A DNA stretch of 64,000 bases. Source: Flavobacterium muglaense. Its GTDB lineage: Bacteria > Bacteroidota > Bacteroidia > Flavobacteriales > Flavobacteriaceae. The position numbers and the translations under genes are program-made. Below, piece by piece: positions 1 to 11,833 of this stretch. The first letter of the stretch is position 1, and every line of letters begins with the position of its first letter. The stretch covers positions 35,239-99,238 of the forward strand of contig NZ_JACRUK010000002.1 in NCBI RefSeq assembly GCF_014305155.1, written 5' to 3'. The notes under the pieces are model-generated. The model searched no databases, had not been told where the DNA came from, and saw only the letters and a program-made list of their open reading frames with translations.

Positions 1-234
1 GCGCGTCTTTGCGAAAGTACTTAGTTGGAAGGTTACACAGAGATCCCCAGGGAAGACTCAGAGACACACTGAGCTTTAAATAAAACCTTTGCGAGTCTCT
101 GTGAAGCCTTTGCGCGTCTTTGCGAAAGTACTTAGTTGGAAGGTTACACAGAGATCCCCAGGGAAGACTCAGAGACACACTGAGCTTTATATAAAACCTT
201 TGCGAGTCTCTGTGCTACTTTAGCGTGTCTTTGC
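1..234. repeat. Tandem intergenic repeat, 111-bp period
   Basis: Two nearly identical copies lie at 1-111 and 112-222, differing by one base (ctttaaat versus ctttatat). A degenerate start of a third copy begins at 223 (gcgtgtctttgcg). Each unit contains repeated 'ctttgcg' and 'tctctgtg' words. The array begins at the window edge, so the true copy number is unknown. I see no coding potential. From memory, words of this kind are frequent in Flavobacterium intergenic DNA; the function is unknown. Confidence 0.85.
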
Positions 235-294
235 GTTACAAGCCCCATCCTACAATTTTTACGAAATTTAAACGTACAACCTTTACCATATTAC

Positions 295-328
295 TTTGTT
301 CGTTTCCCTTATATTAAAACTATATTTG
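295..328 (+). promoter_or_regulatory. Promoter of the SDR-like gene
   Basis: TTTG at 295-298 and TATATTTG at 321-328, separated by 22 bp, fit the Bacteroidota -33/-7 consensus (TTTG...TAnnTTTG). The predicted transcript would have a leader of about 30 nt before the ATG at 364. Confidence 0.6.
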
Positions 329-363
329 CGCTCTTAAAATCAATAGTCACACAATTTTAGAAG

Positions 364-1914
364 ATGATGAACGAAGGACAGGTACATGAAGAAGCAATCA
401 CATCGGAAGAAATTAGCCGTTGCATTGCTATTTTGTCGCGATTAAACACAGACACCGATCAAATTTTTGATATTCCAAAAGAACAAAGAACAGCTTTGAT
501 TAAAGCAGCTGGTCAGTTTGCAAGACCTGATCGTGACGAACTTTCCAAACGTAAAAAGGACGGAAAAGCGGTTGCAAAGCGCAAAAAAGAAAAACAAGAT
601 AGAACCGCTCGTAAAGAAACCGGAATTCGGTACGCACGTGAGTCGGCAGTGTTTATGGCACCAAAATTATTGGCAGCGGCAGAATTAGCCAACAAAGAGA
701 CATTGGAACTTGAAACGCCAAGACAATGTTATGTGTGTAAAACGTCGTTTACTAAAATGCATCATTTTTATGATACGATGTGTACTGATTGTGGGGATTT
801 TAATTATGCCAAACGTTTTCAAACTGCCGATGTCAAAGGGCAAGTGGCTGTTATTACAGGGTCGAGATTAAAAATTGGCTATCACATTACTTTAATGTTA
901 TTGCGTGGAGGTGCTACTGTTATTGCAACCACTCGTTTTCCAGTAGATTCAGCATTGCGTTTTGGTAAAGAACCTGATTTTATGGATTGGGGGCACCGAT
1001 TAAAAATTCACGGATTGGATTTAAGACATATTCCGTCCGTAGAGATTTTTTGTAATTTTATAGAGCAAAAGTATGAGCGACTAGATATTCTAATTAATAA
1101 TGCTGCTCAAACGGTAAGACGTCCAGCGGGATTCTATACGCACATGATCAAAAACGAAGAACTTCCTATTCATCAATTGCCACAGCAGGCGCAGGAGTTA
1201 TTGCAGGATCATATAAACTGTCTGGATGAGTTGAAGGTATTGACATCAGGAGCTTCATCCAATCAAAATATGCCGGTAACTTGGCACGGACCGGAACCGG
1301 GAATTGGTTTAAGGGCTTCGGCCAAATTGTCTCAGATTCCGTACTCGTTTGATAATGCACTTGTCGCCAATGAAGTTTTCCCAGAAGGAGCACTCGACGC
1401 CGACCTACAGCAAGTCGATTTGCGTAAAACCAACAGTTGGCGTTTGAAATTAGGCCAAATAGAAACTACTGAAATGATCGAAGTGCAGCTGGTGAACTCT
1501 GTTGCTCCGTTTGTGTTGTGTAACCGCCTTTCGGAAGTGATGAAAAAAGACAATACAGGACAAAAACATATTATTAATGTCTCTGCTATGGAAGGCAAGT
1601 TTCATCGCTTTTTTAAAGAGGCACGTCATCCCCATACTAATATGGCCAAAGCGGCGCTTAATATGCTTACGCATACTGCCGCAGGAGAATTGGCGAAAGC
1701 CGGAATATTCATGAACGCCGTAGATACAGGATGGGTAACGGATGAAGATCCAGCCGAATTAGCCAAGAAGAAACAAGAGTTAGAAGATTTTCAGCCACCG
1801 CTAGATATTGTAGACGGCGCTGCTCGAGTAATGGACCCTTTGTTTGATGGTATAAATACGGGGAAACATTGGTGTGGGAAGTTTTTAAAAGATTACAACC
1901 CAATTCCGTGGTGA
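364..1914 (+). CDS. Zinc-ribbon SDR family oxidoreductase-like protein
   Basis: This 516-aa protein has a charged N-terminal region (about 1-120), a four-cysteine zinc-ribbon motif (C122-x2-C125 and C140-x2-C143), and then a Rossmann-type short-chain dehydrogenase domain from about residue 155. The nucleotide-binding motif is TGSRLKIG (165-172) and the NNAA motif is at 245-248. A serine (S407) and a lysine (K429, in NMAKAAL) sit at catalytic-like positions. The residue four before the lysine, normally the catalytic Tyr of YxxxK, is Thr425. The domain is therefore SDR-like in fold, but its chemistry is uncertain. The start could be ATG 364 or ATG 367. The gene is monocistronic, with its own promoter and a terminator at 1948. 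Substrate unknown. Confidence 0.8.
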   Translation: MMNEGQVHEEAITSEEISRCIAILSRLNTDTDQIFDIPKEQRTALIKAAGQFARPDRDELSKRKKDGKAVAKRKKEKQDRTARKETGIRYARESAVFMAPKLLAAAELANKETLELETPRQCYVCKTSFTKMHHFYDTMCTDCGDFNYAKRFQTADVKGQVAVITGSRLKIGYHITLMLLRGGATVIATTRFPVDSALRFGKEPDFMDWGHRLKIHGLDLRHIPSVEIFCNFIEQKYERLDILINNAAQTVRRPAGFYTHMIKNEELPIHQLPQQAQELLQDHINCLDELKVLTSGASSNQNMPVTWHGPEPGIGLRASAKLSQIPYSFDNALVANEVFPEGALDADLQQVDLRKTNSWRLKLGQIETTEMIEVQLVNSVAPFVLCNRLSEVMKKDNTGQKHIINVSAMEGKFHRFFKEARHPHTNMAKAALNMLTHTAAGELAKAGIFMNAVDTGWVTDEDPAELAKKKQELEDFQPPLDIVDGAARVMDPLFDGINTGKHWCGKFLKDYNPIPW

Positions 1915-1947
1915 TGATGCCAGTTAAGTGTTTGATTATAAATAGGT

Positions 1948-1985
1948 AAAAGCCGTAACAGAGATGAATTTTGGTACGGCTTTTT
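1948..1985 (+). terminator. Intrinsic terminator after the SDR-like gene
   Basis: Stem aaaagccgta (1948-1957) pairs with tacggctttt (1975-1984) and continues into a T-run. Confidence 0.8.
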
Positions 1986-2088
1986 CTTTGGGTTTTTATG
2001 AAATACGATATTAATATAGTTTTTATCTATTGAAAAAATATTTTTAATAGTTGGTTATTTTGTAATTTAGCAAGAACAAAGAATCTAA

Positions 2089-4323
<2,235 letters not shown>

Positions 4324-4359
4324 GGTCAATTTACCTAGTAAAGATTAAGTATTATAGGG

Positions 4360-4398
4360 AAAACCACAACAGTTCATGAAGGCTGTTGTGGTTTTTTT
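4360..4398 (+). terminator. katG terminator
   Basis: Stem aaaaccacaacag (4360-4372) pairs with ctgttgtggtttt from 4383, then a T-run. Confidence 0.88.
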
Positions 4399-4563
4399 GT
4401 TTTTACGAATTAAATCGAATCAAGTAACTGTTGCTTAATTGATAATTTTGCTGCTGTAATTATGATAGTTTTTATTTTTATGCTAAATTTGATATGCAAT
4501 AAAGCGAATTTAATAATTGAAGCGGTTCGTTTATGTTTAATTAGATTAAAAAAAATCAATACT

Positions 4564-4869
4564 ATGGTAGTACAATATCAAGGGCAACAAAATGGTGTTG
4601 CAACAGGTTTTACCTTAAATATCACTAAAAAGAGTAAATTGAACAAAGGCTCTGTTTTTCAAATGGATTTAAAAATCAATAATCAACTCTTGCCTATTTA
4701 TAGAACAGCATTTCATAAAAGTATAGCTGCTTGTATGAAGGACGTTTATTTGTTTAAAAAATTCAATCAAATAGAGCTGAATGCAACAACAGAAAAGCGT
4801 GGTAATAACACTATTCTAATGGATGCAATAACTTTCGATAATTACAAATCAACATTTTTAATAGCATAA
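4564..4869 (+). CDS. Small hypothetical protein
   Basis: This 101-aa protein begins MVVQYQGQQNG. I prefer the ATG at 4564, which follows an A-rich stretch. An in-frame ATG at 4462 would add 34 residues of low-quality sequence next to a TAATTTTG promoter-like word at 4443-4450. There is no signal peptide or membrane segment, and the protein is moderately basic. I do not recognise the family. It stands alone between the katG terminator and its own terminator at 4899, so context gives no clue to function. Confidence 0.6.
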   Translation: MVVQYQGQQNGVATGFTLNITKKSKLNKGSVFQMDLKINNQLLPIYRTAFHKSIAACMKDVYLFKKFNQIELNATTEKRGNNTILMDAITFDNYKSTFLIA

Positions 4870-4898
4870 GTATTTCTCAAGGAATCTAGGACTTCAAC

Positions 4899-4938
4899 AA
4901 GCAAGTAGGGCGCAGTTATTTTGCTCTACTTGCTTTTT
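4899..4938 (+). terminator. Intrinsic terminator
   Basis: Stem aagcaagtag (4899-4908) pairs with ctacttgctt (4926-4935), followed by T's. It sits 30 bp after the small hypothetical gene. Confidence 0.8.
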
Positions 4939-5084
4939 TCATCTCAATTGAGGGCAATTGCAATGCAGTTTATCGATAGTAATCTACCATTCGTCGGGCT
5001 TTTTTATTCAAAATATCTAAAAGTTGTTTGTAGTCAGGAATTTAAGTGGTAATTTTATACTGTTGTTAACTTAAAACTTCCATT

Positions 5085-7685
5085 ATGAATAGAACTTTAC
5101 TTTTAGTGAAAAGAACAGTGTTAATTACTGTTTTTTGCTTAATTGGTATCAATAGTCAAGCTCAGGATATTCCTTTTAATTGTGATTTTAATGCGTACTT
5201 ATTTCAATACAATGATGTGTATGCAATTGACTTGGCTTCGGGGAATTCAGTATTAGTGGCTCCAAATATTACTTCGGGTAATATTAATGCAGCAGGATAC
5301 AACGCTAAGGACGGTTATATTTGGGGGTATTTATCGTCGCCTTCAAAATCTATTGTTAGGATAGGGAAAAATTTTACAAGTACTGTATTTAATATTCCTG
5401 AATTAAATGATACTAATAAATATGTAGGAGATGTAAGTCCTAGTGGTATTTACTTTTTGAAAGCTGGAGGAAGTACTTATTACAAAATAGATTTAGATCC
5501 AGATTCGGCTAATTATACAAAATATATTGGTTCATTTGAATTATCAAAAAGTTTAAGCGTCCACGATTGGGCATTTAATGCTGTAGATGGAAATCTTTAT
5601 ACAGTAGAGCAAAATACTAATATTTTATATCGAATTAATCCAGACACAGGTGCTGTTACTAATCTAGGTGTTGTTCCTATCATTAATGGGAAGTCCTATA
5701 CGTACGGAGCTGTTTATTTTGATTTGTCAGGTAGTTTTTATATTTCGGCCAATCAAACGGGTACGGTTTACATTATTAGAGATGTTGCTAATGTGAGTAC
5801 GACAACAACAATGGACTCTAACTTGTTTGCTTACGGTCCAGCTAGTTCTAGTAATGATGGTGCGCGTTGTCCCACGGCTCCGGTTCCTCAAGAAATTTGC
5901 GATAATGGAATTGATGATGATGGAGACGGTTTAATTGATTGCGAAGATCCTTCATGTTCAGGTTATGCTTCTTGTCCTGTAATAGAGGAAGCTGTTTCAG
6001 GGGGTAATGATGGAGGTTTAGAAAGTAATAGTAGACTTTCAGAACAAATTAATAAACGTAATTTTGAACGTGTAAAAAACGCTTATAAATTTGATGTTGC
6101 TACCGCTAAGAAAGTGGTGAAGCCAACAAAATATGCTAATAAGTCCAATTCAATAAGTCTAAGAGATTTTATTCCGTTTGGAGTGCTTAAAGAGGAGTCG
6201 GTTATTGAGTCAACGCCTAGCGACTTGCTAGCTATTACAAATGCTTCGGCAGTATATTCTGTGGATTATTTGAAAAATAGTAAAGCAATTGCTTCTATTT
6301 TGGCCTTAAGAACCGATGATGGAGTGTATGAGCATACTAAGTTTATTTGTGATCGTTTGCTAGGGGCACAAATTATTTCGGTGTCAACCATTTATATTCA
6401 GGAACAACCATTCATTAAAACAATTATCAGAAATGCTGATAACACAGTTGAATATGTATTGAGTCTTTCTGTAAAAGAAATTAATGCTGGTGCTAATTTT
6501 GGAGTAGAAAGCCACTGGAATTTAGATAAATATGAAAAAAATATTGGGTTTTATAATTTCCAAATTTGGACAAACTCAATTGATGATTTGTTTGTTTTGG
6601 GTGAAGAGGTAGTGAAATTGATTGATACTCAAAAACCAATTAAAGACTATAACCTTTCTAATGCTCCAACTGTTTTTGTTCGAAAAGGAAAGTACAACAA
6701 TGGAAGTTTAGAGTTGCAAATGATAAATACAAATGCAACAGGATTAATAACACTTGATGCTGGATTGAGAAAAACAGAAACTAGCGCTGAAGAAAAAATC
6801 AGTACGTCAATTGATTTGGGTAAAAAGTATATTAGTAATATCGTAATTCCTACAGGTAACTTATTTGATGTTGGTTTTAGAATTGGAGATGGAGTTGCTA
6901 TTCCAGATGATTTATTCTTGTCTGATGGGCCTTGGGGTGTTGATGCTTCGGCAGCAAGTACTTCAGTAAATCAGTATATTATTTCACCAAACAACGAATC
7001 ATTTGACGCAGCTAATTTTAGTGTAGAAAGAAATTTAAGTTTAACTGCAACAACAAGCGAGTACATAGCTGCATATAGAGCACTTACGCCTCGATTTAAA
7101 GCAGTAGATTTATCCGCTTACAAAAGTTTTCGCTTGAAAGCAAAAGGAACTGGAAAACTGGAAATTACTTTTGTAAAAAGTAGTATTGAAAACTGGGAGG
7201 AGCAATACAAAGCAACCATCACATTAACAGATGATATTCAGAGTTTTGCAATTCCGTTTTCTCAATTTGCTTCTAGCAAAGGAACATCTTTACTATTGAA
7301 TGATATTAAAACAATTGTGTTTAAAATGACAGCTGCGGATGGTCAGTCTACAACTAAGAAAATGGATTTACAAGCGATTCAATTTTCAAAAGAAGCTAGC
7401 TTATCGGTAACGGATAATGAGCTAGAGAGTAAGAATAGTGTGTATGTAACACCAAACCCAATAACGGATAAATCGGTGCTTTATTTTACAGCTTTAGAAC
7501 AAGAAAAAATTACAATCCAGATTTTTGATGTGCTAGGAAAAGTGGTTAGAAATATTAACTTAGAAACACAAGTAGGAGCAAATCAAGTGGCGCTTGCCAA
7601 AGCAAATTTAAGTCCAGGCTTGTATTTTTGTCAAGTGAATAGTAAGCTAATAAAATATAATGTGGTAAAAATAATTGTCAAGTAA
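5085..7685 (+). CDS. T9SS type A sorted multidomain secreted protein
   Basis: This 866-aa exported protein has an N-terminal signal peptide (cleavage near SQAQD, residues 24-28). A beta-propeller-like region at about 30-250 resembles the DUF6923 family. A MopE-type acidic metal-binding motif (ICDNGIDDDGDG) starts near residue 271. A middle region of no recognised family follows. A beta-sandwich-like segment at about 620-770 may be carbohydrate-binding-like (weak inference). The C-terminal T9SS type A sorting domain covers about 790-866 (TPNP...IFDVLGK...LSPGLYF). Such C-termini direct export through the type IX secretion system, often with surface attachment. The gene is monocistronic. A catalytic function is not evident. 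Confidence 0.85.
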   Translation: MNRTLLLVKRTVLITVFCLIGINSQAQDIPFNCDFNAYLFQYNDVYAIDLASGNSVLVAPNITSGNINAAGYNAKDGYIWGYLSSPSKSIVRIGKNFTSTVFNIPELNDTNKYVGDVSPSGIYFLKAGGSTYYKIDLDPDSANYTKYIGSFELSKSLSVHDWAFNAVDGNLYTVEQNTNILYRINPDTGAVTNLGVVPIINGKSYTYGAVYFDLSGSFYISANQTGTVYIIRDVANVSTTTTMDSNLFAYGPASSSNDGARCPTAPVPQEICDNGIDDDGDGLIDCEDPSCSGYASCPVIEEAVSGGNDGGLESNSRLSEQINKRNFERVKNAYKFDVATAKKVVKPTKYANKSNSISLRDFIPFGVLKEESVIESTPSDLLAITNASAVYSVDYLKNSKAIASILALRTDDGVYEHTKFICDRLLGAQIISVSTIYIQEQPFIKTIIRNADNTVEYVLSLSVKEINAGANFGVESHWNLDKYEKNIGFYNFQIWTNSIDDLFVLGEEVVKLIDTQKPIKDYNLSNAPTVFVRKGKYNNGSLELQMINTNATGLITLDAGLRKTETSAEEKISTSIDLGKKYISNIVIPTGNLFDVGFRIGDGVAIPDDLFLSDGPWGVDASAASTSVNQYIISPNNESFDAANFSVERNLSLTATTSEYIAAYRALTPRFKAVDLSAYKSFRLKAKGTGKLEITFVKSSIENWEEQYKATITLTDDIQSFAIPFSQFASSKGTSLLLNDIKTIVFKMTAADGQSTTKKMDLQAIQFSKEASLSVTDNELESKNSVYVTPNPITDKSVLYFTALEQEKITIQIFDVLGKVVRNINLETQVGANQVALAKANLSPGLYFCQVNSKLIKYNVVKIIVK

Positions 7686-7703
7686 TTTAGTTAATTCACT
7701 TGT

Positions 7704-7744
7704 AAAATGGCTGTGCTTCAATTGAGGCACAGCCATTTTTTTTT
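7704..7744 (+). terminator. Terminator of the T9SS protein gene
   Basis: Stem aaaatggctgtgc (7704-7716) pairs with gcacagccatttt (7727-7739), followed by a long T-run. Confidence 0.9.
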
Positions 7745-8239
7745 GGAAAAAGGAGAGTGATAGTTATGCTTTGAAAAGAATCTCGAAAGTTTTACAGAAC
7801 GTAATAAAACATTTGTGTCTTTCCTATTGAATTACTATTTAATGCCGTATTTATTTTTAAACTCTGTGTGATTTTTGTATAAAAAAACCTCCACAAAACG
7901 GTTTAGTTGTGAAGGTTTAGTTGATGCATTCTAGTTTACGTTCTAGCTTTTATTCGGCATTTTTAGTAGTGGAAATGTTGTGTCGTTTATCGTATTGGGC
8001 ACAGTCTTTTCCTAATTGAAATATTCCAAAAGCTATAAAGTAAAGTTATTTGATTTTTTTTTTTTTTTTTTTTTTCTATATTTCCTTTTGAATCAGAAGA
8101 TAAGTGTTGGTTTTTCCATTTTTAAAGATTTAGTTCGTTTGTTAGCAAAAGCACTCTAAAAATTATCTATTACTAATACTACTATATTATAAAGTCTTTC
8201 GGACTTTGATTTAAAAAGTAAATACAGGAAGATTTAAAA
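7745..8239. other. Gene-free stretch between converging genes
   Basis: About 495 bp with no convincing ORF. It holds an imperfect hairpin at 7881-7917 (aacctccacaa / ttgtgaaggtt, one mismatch). On the minus strand this is followed by a T-run and could serve as a distant terminator for the lipoprotein gene at 8240. It also holds a 22-T homopolymer (8054-8075) and a short hairpin at 8191-8207 (aaagtc/gacttt). Otherwise nothing is visible. Confidence 0.6.
8054..8075. repeat. 22-base poly-T tract
   Basis: An uninterrupted run of 22 T's in intergenic DNA, by far the longest homopolymer in the window. Slippage in vivo or a sequencing or assembly length error is likely at this site. Confidence 0.95.
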
Positions 8240-9301
8240 CTATTTTCTTTTGAAGGTGTAGGTGTCGTTATTAGTATCTGTGATAATAAGTTTACCATTT
8301 ATTATTTCTATGGATGCTCCCTCAAAAATTAAATCACCATATGGGTAGTCTTCATTTTCCTGGGAATTTAAAACATCTACATAGCTAAAAGCGACTAAGG
8401 TTAGTTTTTTGGCTACTTCATTATAAGCCCATTTTCCAGTTGTTTTGGCATCAACTAGGTATGAATCGATTTGATAAATTGGCGAACAGCTATTTGCAGA
8501 AGCAGTATCATCCAATGTCTTCCATTCTCCTTTGTTTATAATTTCAAAGTTTCCATTTTCAAGAAATGTTAGGTTTACCTTTTCACTAATTTTTTGTTCG
8601 TAATTGACTTCAATCTCTTTGTTGTTTGCACATAAAAGTGTTGATTGTTCACCGAATGTAGAATCTTCTATGTCCCATTCTCCAGTAATTTCGGCATTAC
8701 CTCCCCATGCTTCTACCTCTACGCATACGGTTACTGGTTCACTAATATTACCTTTATCATCATAAATACAGATAAGGCCACAAAATTTTCCCGGTGGAAA
8801 TGAGTCTGCAAAATTCACATCGATTACATATTCTTTTTCTGGTGAATTATTTTTTTGAGTAGAAAATGTATTTTTAGATGTTAGATTTTTTTTAGGATTA
8901 ACTTTCTTATTAGCTTTAAAATGTTCTAATGGAATGTCAAAATAGCTTGATGTAGTATTACCATCGACATCTTTAAATTGCAAATAAGCTCCAGCAATAT
9001 TTGATTCGGTTGAAGTAAAATGTAAGTCAAAACCAGATTTTAGCAACCCTTCTATAGTACCTGGTTCAACAGCAAGATTAATCGTGCTATTGGGTTTAGG
9101 GGGAGTAGTATTTTTTATTATTGCTCCGTCAATCAAAATCCCTGAATTTAGATTTGCTAATGGAACAGGAGCATCTTCTAATTTATTTTGTTGATTTGCC
9201 AGTTCAGTGTTTTGATAAGCTTTAGAGATTTCTTCATTTGCACAGGAAAATATAATAAATGCGGTAAAGAATAAGACAGGAAAAAGTTTCAAAATTCTCA
9301 T
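8240..9301 (-). CDS. Lipoprotein with lipocalin-like C-terminal domain
   Basis: This 353-aa protein starts with an SPII signal peptide (hydrophobic segment ending FSC-AN, lipid-modified Cys about 20). It is therefore probably anchored in a membrane facing the periplasm or the surface. Residues about 60-200 look beta-rich. The C-terminal region (from about 205, ITGEWDIEDS, to the FKRK end) has the GxW...GxW pattern of small lipocalin-like Bacteroidota lipoproteins. A central Lys/Asn-rich linker separates the two halves. No enzyme motif is visible. It is transcribed alone from a TATATTTG element at 9337-9344. Confidence 0.75.
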   Translation of the reverse strand: MRILKLFPVLFFTAFIIFSCANEEISKAYQNTELANQQNKLEDAPVPLANLNSGILIDGAIIKNTTPPKPNSTINLAVEPGTIEGLLKSGFDLHFTSTESNIAGAYLQFKDVDGNTTSSYFDIPLEHFKANKKVNPKKNLTSKNTFSTQKNNSPEKEYVIDVNFADSFPPGKFCGLICIYDDKGNISEPVTVCVEVEAWGGNAEITGEWDIEDSTFGEQSTLLCANNKEIEVNYEQKISEKVNLTFLENGNFEIINKGEWKTLDDTASANSCSPIYQIDSYLVDAKTTGKWAYNEVAKKLTLVAFSYVDVLNSQENEDYPYGDLIFEGASIEIINGKLIITDTNNDTYTFKRK

Positions 9302-9336
9302 AAGTAATTTGGTTTATTTGGGGGTTAAATATAAAG

Positions 9337-9344
9337 CAAATATA
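9337..9344 (-). promoter_or_regulatory. -7 element of the lipocalin-like lipoprotein gene
   Basis: A perfect TATATTTG on the minus strand, 36 bp upstream of the start codon. No good -33 TTG is visible. Confidence 0.5.
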
Positions 9345-9510
9345 TTATTTAGTTTTACATATATTATTAAAATCGATACATTTTAAACATTTTTTTCTTA
9401 CAAATTTTAATTATAGAAGGAAAGAGTCTGTATTGCTAAGAATTTGGAATGTAAACGCAAGAATTATAATTATTTACAGTTTTTTTAGTAGTTGTAAAAC
9501 GCATAAAAAT

Positions 9511-9551
9511 AAACCCCAATAGATAGCATCACTGCTAAGGCTATTGGGGTT
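9511..9551 (-). terminator. Hairpin terminator, probably of the ABC-F gene
   Basis: Stem aaccccaatag (9512-9522) pairs with ctattggggtt (9541-9551). On the minus strand it is followed by a T-rich stretch. It lies about 145 bp past the ABC-F stop codon. The rest of the 9302-9694 gap shows only AT-rich DNA and the promoter at 9337. Confidence 0.6.
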
Positions 9552-9694
9552 ATGAGTTTTATATAGTAATTATTGAATATTATTTGTCTTTTCAACGAAA
9601 GCGTCCTCAATACTTGAACTAAAAAAGGGGTATAATAGGATGATATTTGTGCTTAGTTGAAGTGATATGGTTGTCTTTTTTATAGAAAAAAAGC

Positions 9695-11557
9695 CTATCC
9701 TTCCATTTTTGCGCTTAGCTCAAACCATCTTTCTTCTTTGGCTTCCGCCTTATTGATGAGGTTTTGTAATTCGTTTCCTTTTTTCTCAATGTCGGCGTCA
9801 ACAACTTTTCCTTCAGAGAATAAAAGCTCAATTTTGGCCTTTTGCTCTTCCAGATCTTTGATCTCGCGTTCTAACTTCTGGAATTCTTTTTGCTCGTTAA
9901 AAGTTAGGTTTCCAGTAGGATTATTTTGTTTCCAGTCTTTCTTCTCGGCTTTGTTTTCCTCTTTTTGAGCAACATCGGTACTGTCTTCATAAGCTCTAAA
10001 ATCAGAGTAGTTTCCTGGGAAATCTTCGACTACACCGTCACCTCTAAAGATGAATAAGTGATCTACAATTTTATCCATGAAATACCTATCGTGAGATACC
10101 ACTAATAGACAGCCTGGGTAATCAAGTAAAAAACTCTCTAGTACATTTAAGGTTACAATGTCTAAATCGTTCGTAGGTTCATCGAGAATCAAGAAGTTTG
10201 GATTCTGAATCAAAACGGTACATAAGTACAAACGCTTTAATTCTCCTCCGCTCAAACGGTCAACAAAATCATATTGCTTTTTTGCATCAAACAAGAAACG
10301 CTCTAATAATTGTGAAGCCGAGATGATTTTTCCTTTCATCAATGGGATGTATTCGCCATATTCTTTAATGACATCAATAACGCGTTGCCCTGGTTTAGGG
10401 TTGATTCCGCTTTGTGTGTAGTAACCTACTTTGATGGTTTCTCCCATAACCACTTTTCCTGAGTCAAGGGGTAAAGTACCTGTTAATAGATTCAAGAAAG
10501 TCGATTTTCCTGTTCCGTTTTTACCAATGATTCCAATGCGTTCTCCGCGTTGAAAGTCAAAGCTAAAATTGTCCATGATCACATGGTCCTTGAATTTTTT
10601 CGAAATTTTGTGAAGCTCAATAATTTTGCTTCCCATGCGTTCCATATTGATTTCAAGTTCTACCTTGTTTTCACGACGGCGGCTTTGTGCTTTTTCCTTG
10701 ATGTCATAAAAGTCATCTTGACGTGATTTTGATTTAGTCGTTCTCGCTTTTGGTTGGCGACGCATCCATTCTAATTCTTTTACAAAAAGATTTTGCGCTT
10801 TATCAACACTAGAGTTTTCTGATGCAATGCGCTCTTCTTTTTTCTCTAAGTAATACGAATAGTTTCCTTTGTATTGGTATAATTTTCCGTTGTCTAATTC
10901 AATGATTTCATTACACACACGCTCTAAAAAGAAACGGTCGTGCGTTACCATGAACAACGTAATGTTTTCTTTAGTAAAATAACTTTCTAACCATTCGATC
11001 ATCTCGAGGTCCAAGTGATTCGTCGGTTCATCCAAAATCAATAAATCAGGACGGTTGATTAAGATAATAGCTAGTGATAAACGTTTTTTTTGCCCACCCG
11101 AAAGGTTTTTTACTTTCAGTTTAAAGTCTTCCAACTTTAATTTGAACAAAATTTGCTTGTATTGTGTTTCAAAATCCCAAGCATTGTGTTGGTCCATTCC
11201 GTCAAAAGCTTTTTGATAAGCTTCTTCATCTTCTGGGTTTTCTAATGCTTTTTCGTAGGCTTCAATAATCTTTAAAGTCTCATTGTCTGATGCAAAAATG
11301 CTTTCTTCAATAGTCAGTTCGTCTTGCAAATTGTTATTTTGAGACAAAAAAGCCATTCTAATACCTTTGCGCAACACCACTTGTCCAGTGTCTGGCTCGT
11401 CAAGACCATTAATAATACTCATAATGGTAGTTTTACCAGAACCATTTTTGGCAATAAAAGCAATTTTTTGGTCTTTGTTTATTCCAAACGAAATGTCTTT
11501 AAAAAGGGTGCGTTCTCCAAACGACTTCGATATATTTTCTACTGAAAGGTAATTCAC
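9695..11557 (-). CDS. ABC-F family ATPase (Uup-like)
   Basis: A soluble tandem ATP-binding protein of the ABC-F class, whose members act on ribosomes or DNA rather than on transport. Two nucleotide-binding domains carry Walker A (KNGSGKTT; GKNGTGKST), signatures (LSGGQKKR; LSGGELKR) and Walker B (LLILDEPTNHLD; FLILDEPTNDLD). A charged linker joins them, and a C-terminal coiled coil (about the last 75 residues) is typical of Uup. I place the start at the GTG at 11557 (620 aa, reading VNYLSVENISKSFG). An upstream in-frame ATG at 11608 would be 5' of a clean TACTTTTG promoter element at 11574-11581 and adds 17 atypical residues. No membrane segments. Confidence 0.92.
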   Translation of the reverse strand: MNYLSVENISKSFGERTLFKDISFGINKDQKIAFIAKNGSGKTTIMSIINGLDEPDTGQVVLRKGIRMAFLSQNNNLQDELTIEESIFASDNETLKIIEAYEKALENPEDEEAYQKAFDGMDQHNAWDFETQYKQILFKLKLEDFKLKVKNLSGGQKKRLSLAIILINRPDLLILDEPTNHLDLEMIEWLESYFTKENITLFMVTHDRFFLERVCNEIIELDNGKLYQYKGNYSYYLEKKEERIASENSSVDKAQNLFVKELEWMRRQPKARTTKSKSRQDDFYDIKEKAQSRRRENKVELEINMERMGSKIIELHKISKKFKDHVIMDNFSFDFQRGERIGIIGKNGTGKSTFLNLLTGTLPLDSGKVVMGETIKVGYYTQSGINPKPGQRVIDVIKEYGEYIPLMKGKIISASQLLERFLFDAKKQYDFVDRLSGGELKRLYLCTVLIQNPNFLILDEPTNDLDIVTLNVLESFLLDYPGCLLVVSHDRYFMDKIVDHLFIFRGDGVVEDFPGNYSDFRAYEDSTDVAQKEENKAEKKDWKQNNPTGNLTFNEQKEFQKLEREIKDLEEQKAKIELLFSEGKVVDADIEKKGNELQNLINKAEAKEERWFELSAKMEG

Positions 11558-11573
11558 AATACTAATTTTTGTG

Positions 11574-11581
11574 CAAAAGTA
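11574..11581 (-). promoter_or_regulatory. -7 element of the ABC-F gene
   Basis: A perfect TACTTTTG on the minus strand, 16 bp upstream of the proposed GTG start. This short leader decides the start codon choice. Confidence 0.55.
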
Positions 11582-11749
11582 AGGTTTTAAACTGAAGTTG
11601 GCACACATCCATTAGTTTGTAATTGAGAATTATAAAGTTTACTATCCTATAGCTGTGTTTTATTTGTGTTTGTAATTGTTGCAAGAAACGTTGATTTTGT
11701 ACTTTTGCCATAATGAATAGTAATTGTAGGCCTGCGGAAAATTAGTTTT

Positions 11750-11778
11750 TTGAGTTAGATAAAATTACCGTAAATTTG
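11750..11778 (+). promoter_or_regulatory. Promoter of the GT2 gene
   Basis: TTG at 11750-11752 and TAAATTTG at 11771-11778 are separated by 18 bp. A second candidate lies further upstream: TTG at 11679-11681 (or 11676-11678) with TACTTTTG at 11700-11707. Both point toward the glycosyltransferase. Confidence 0.5.
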
Positions 11779-11833
11779 AGTAATTTAGTAAGTAATTATG
11801 AAAACAAAACCCTAAAAGACTAAAAAAAAAATA

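Noticed and set aside
11713..11746. Short ORF before the GT2 gene as a leader peptide
   Set aside because: Ten codons without attenuator structure or codon bias; no basis for regulation.
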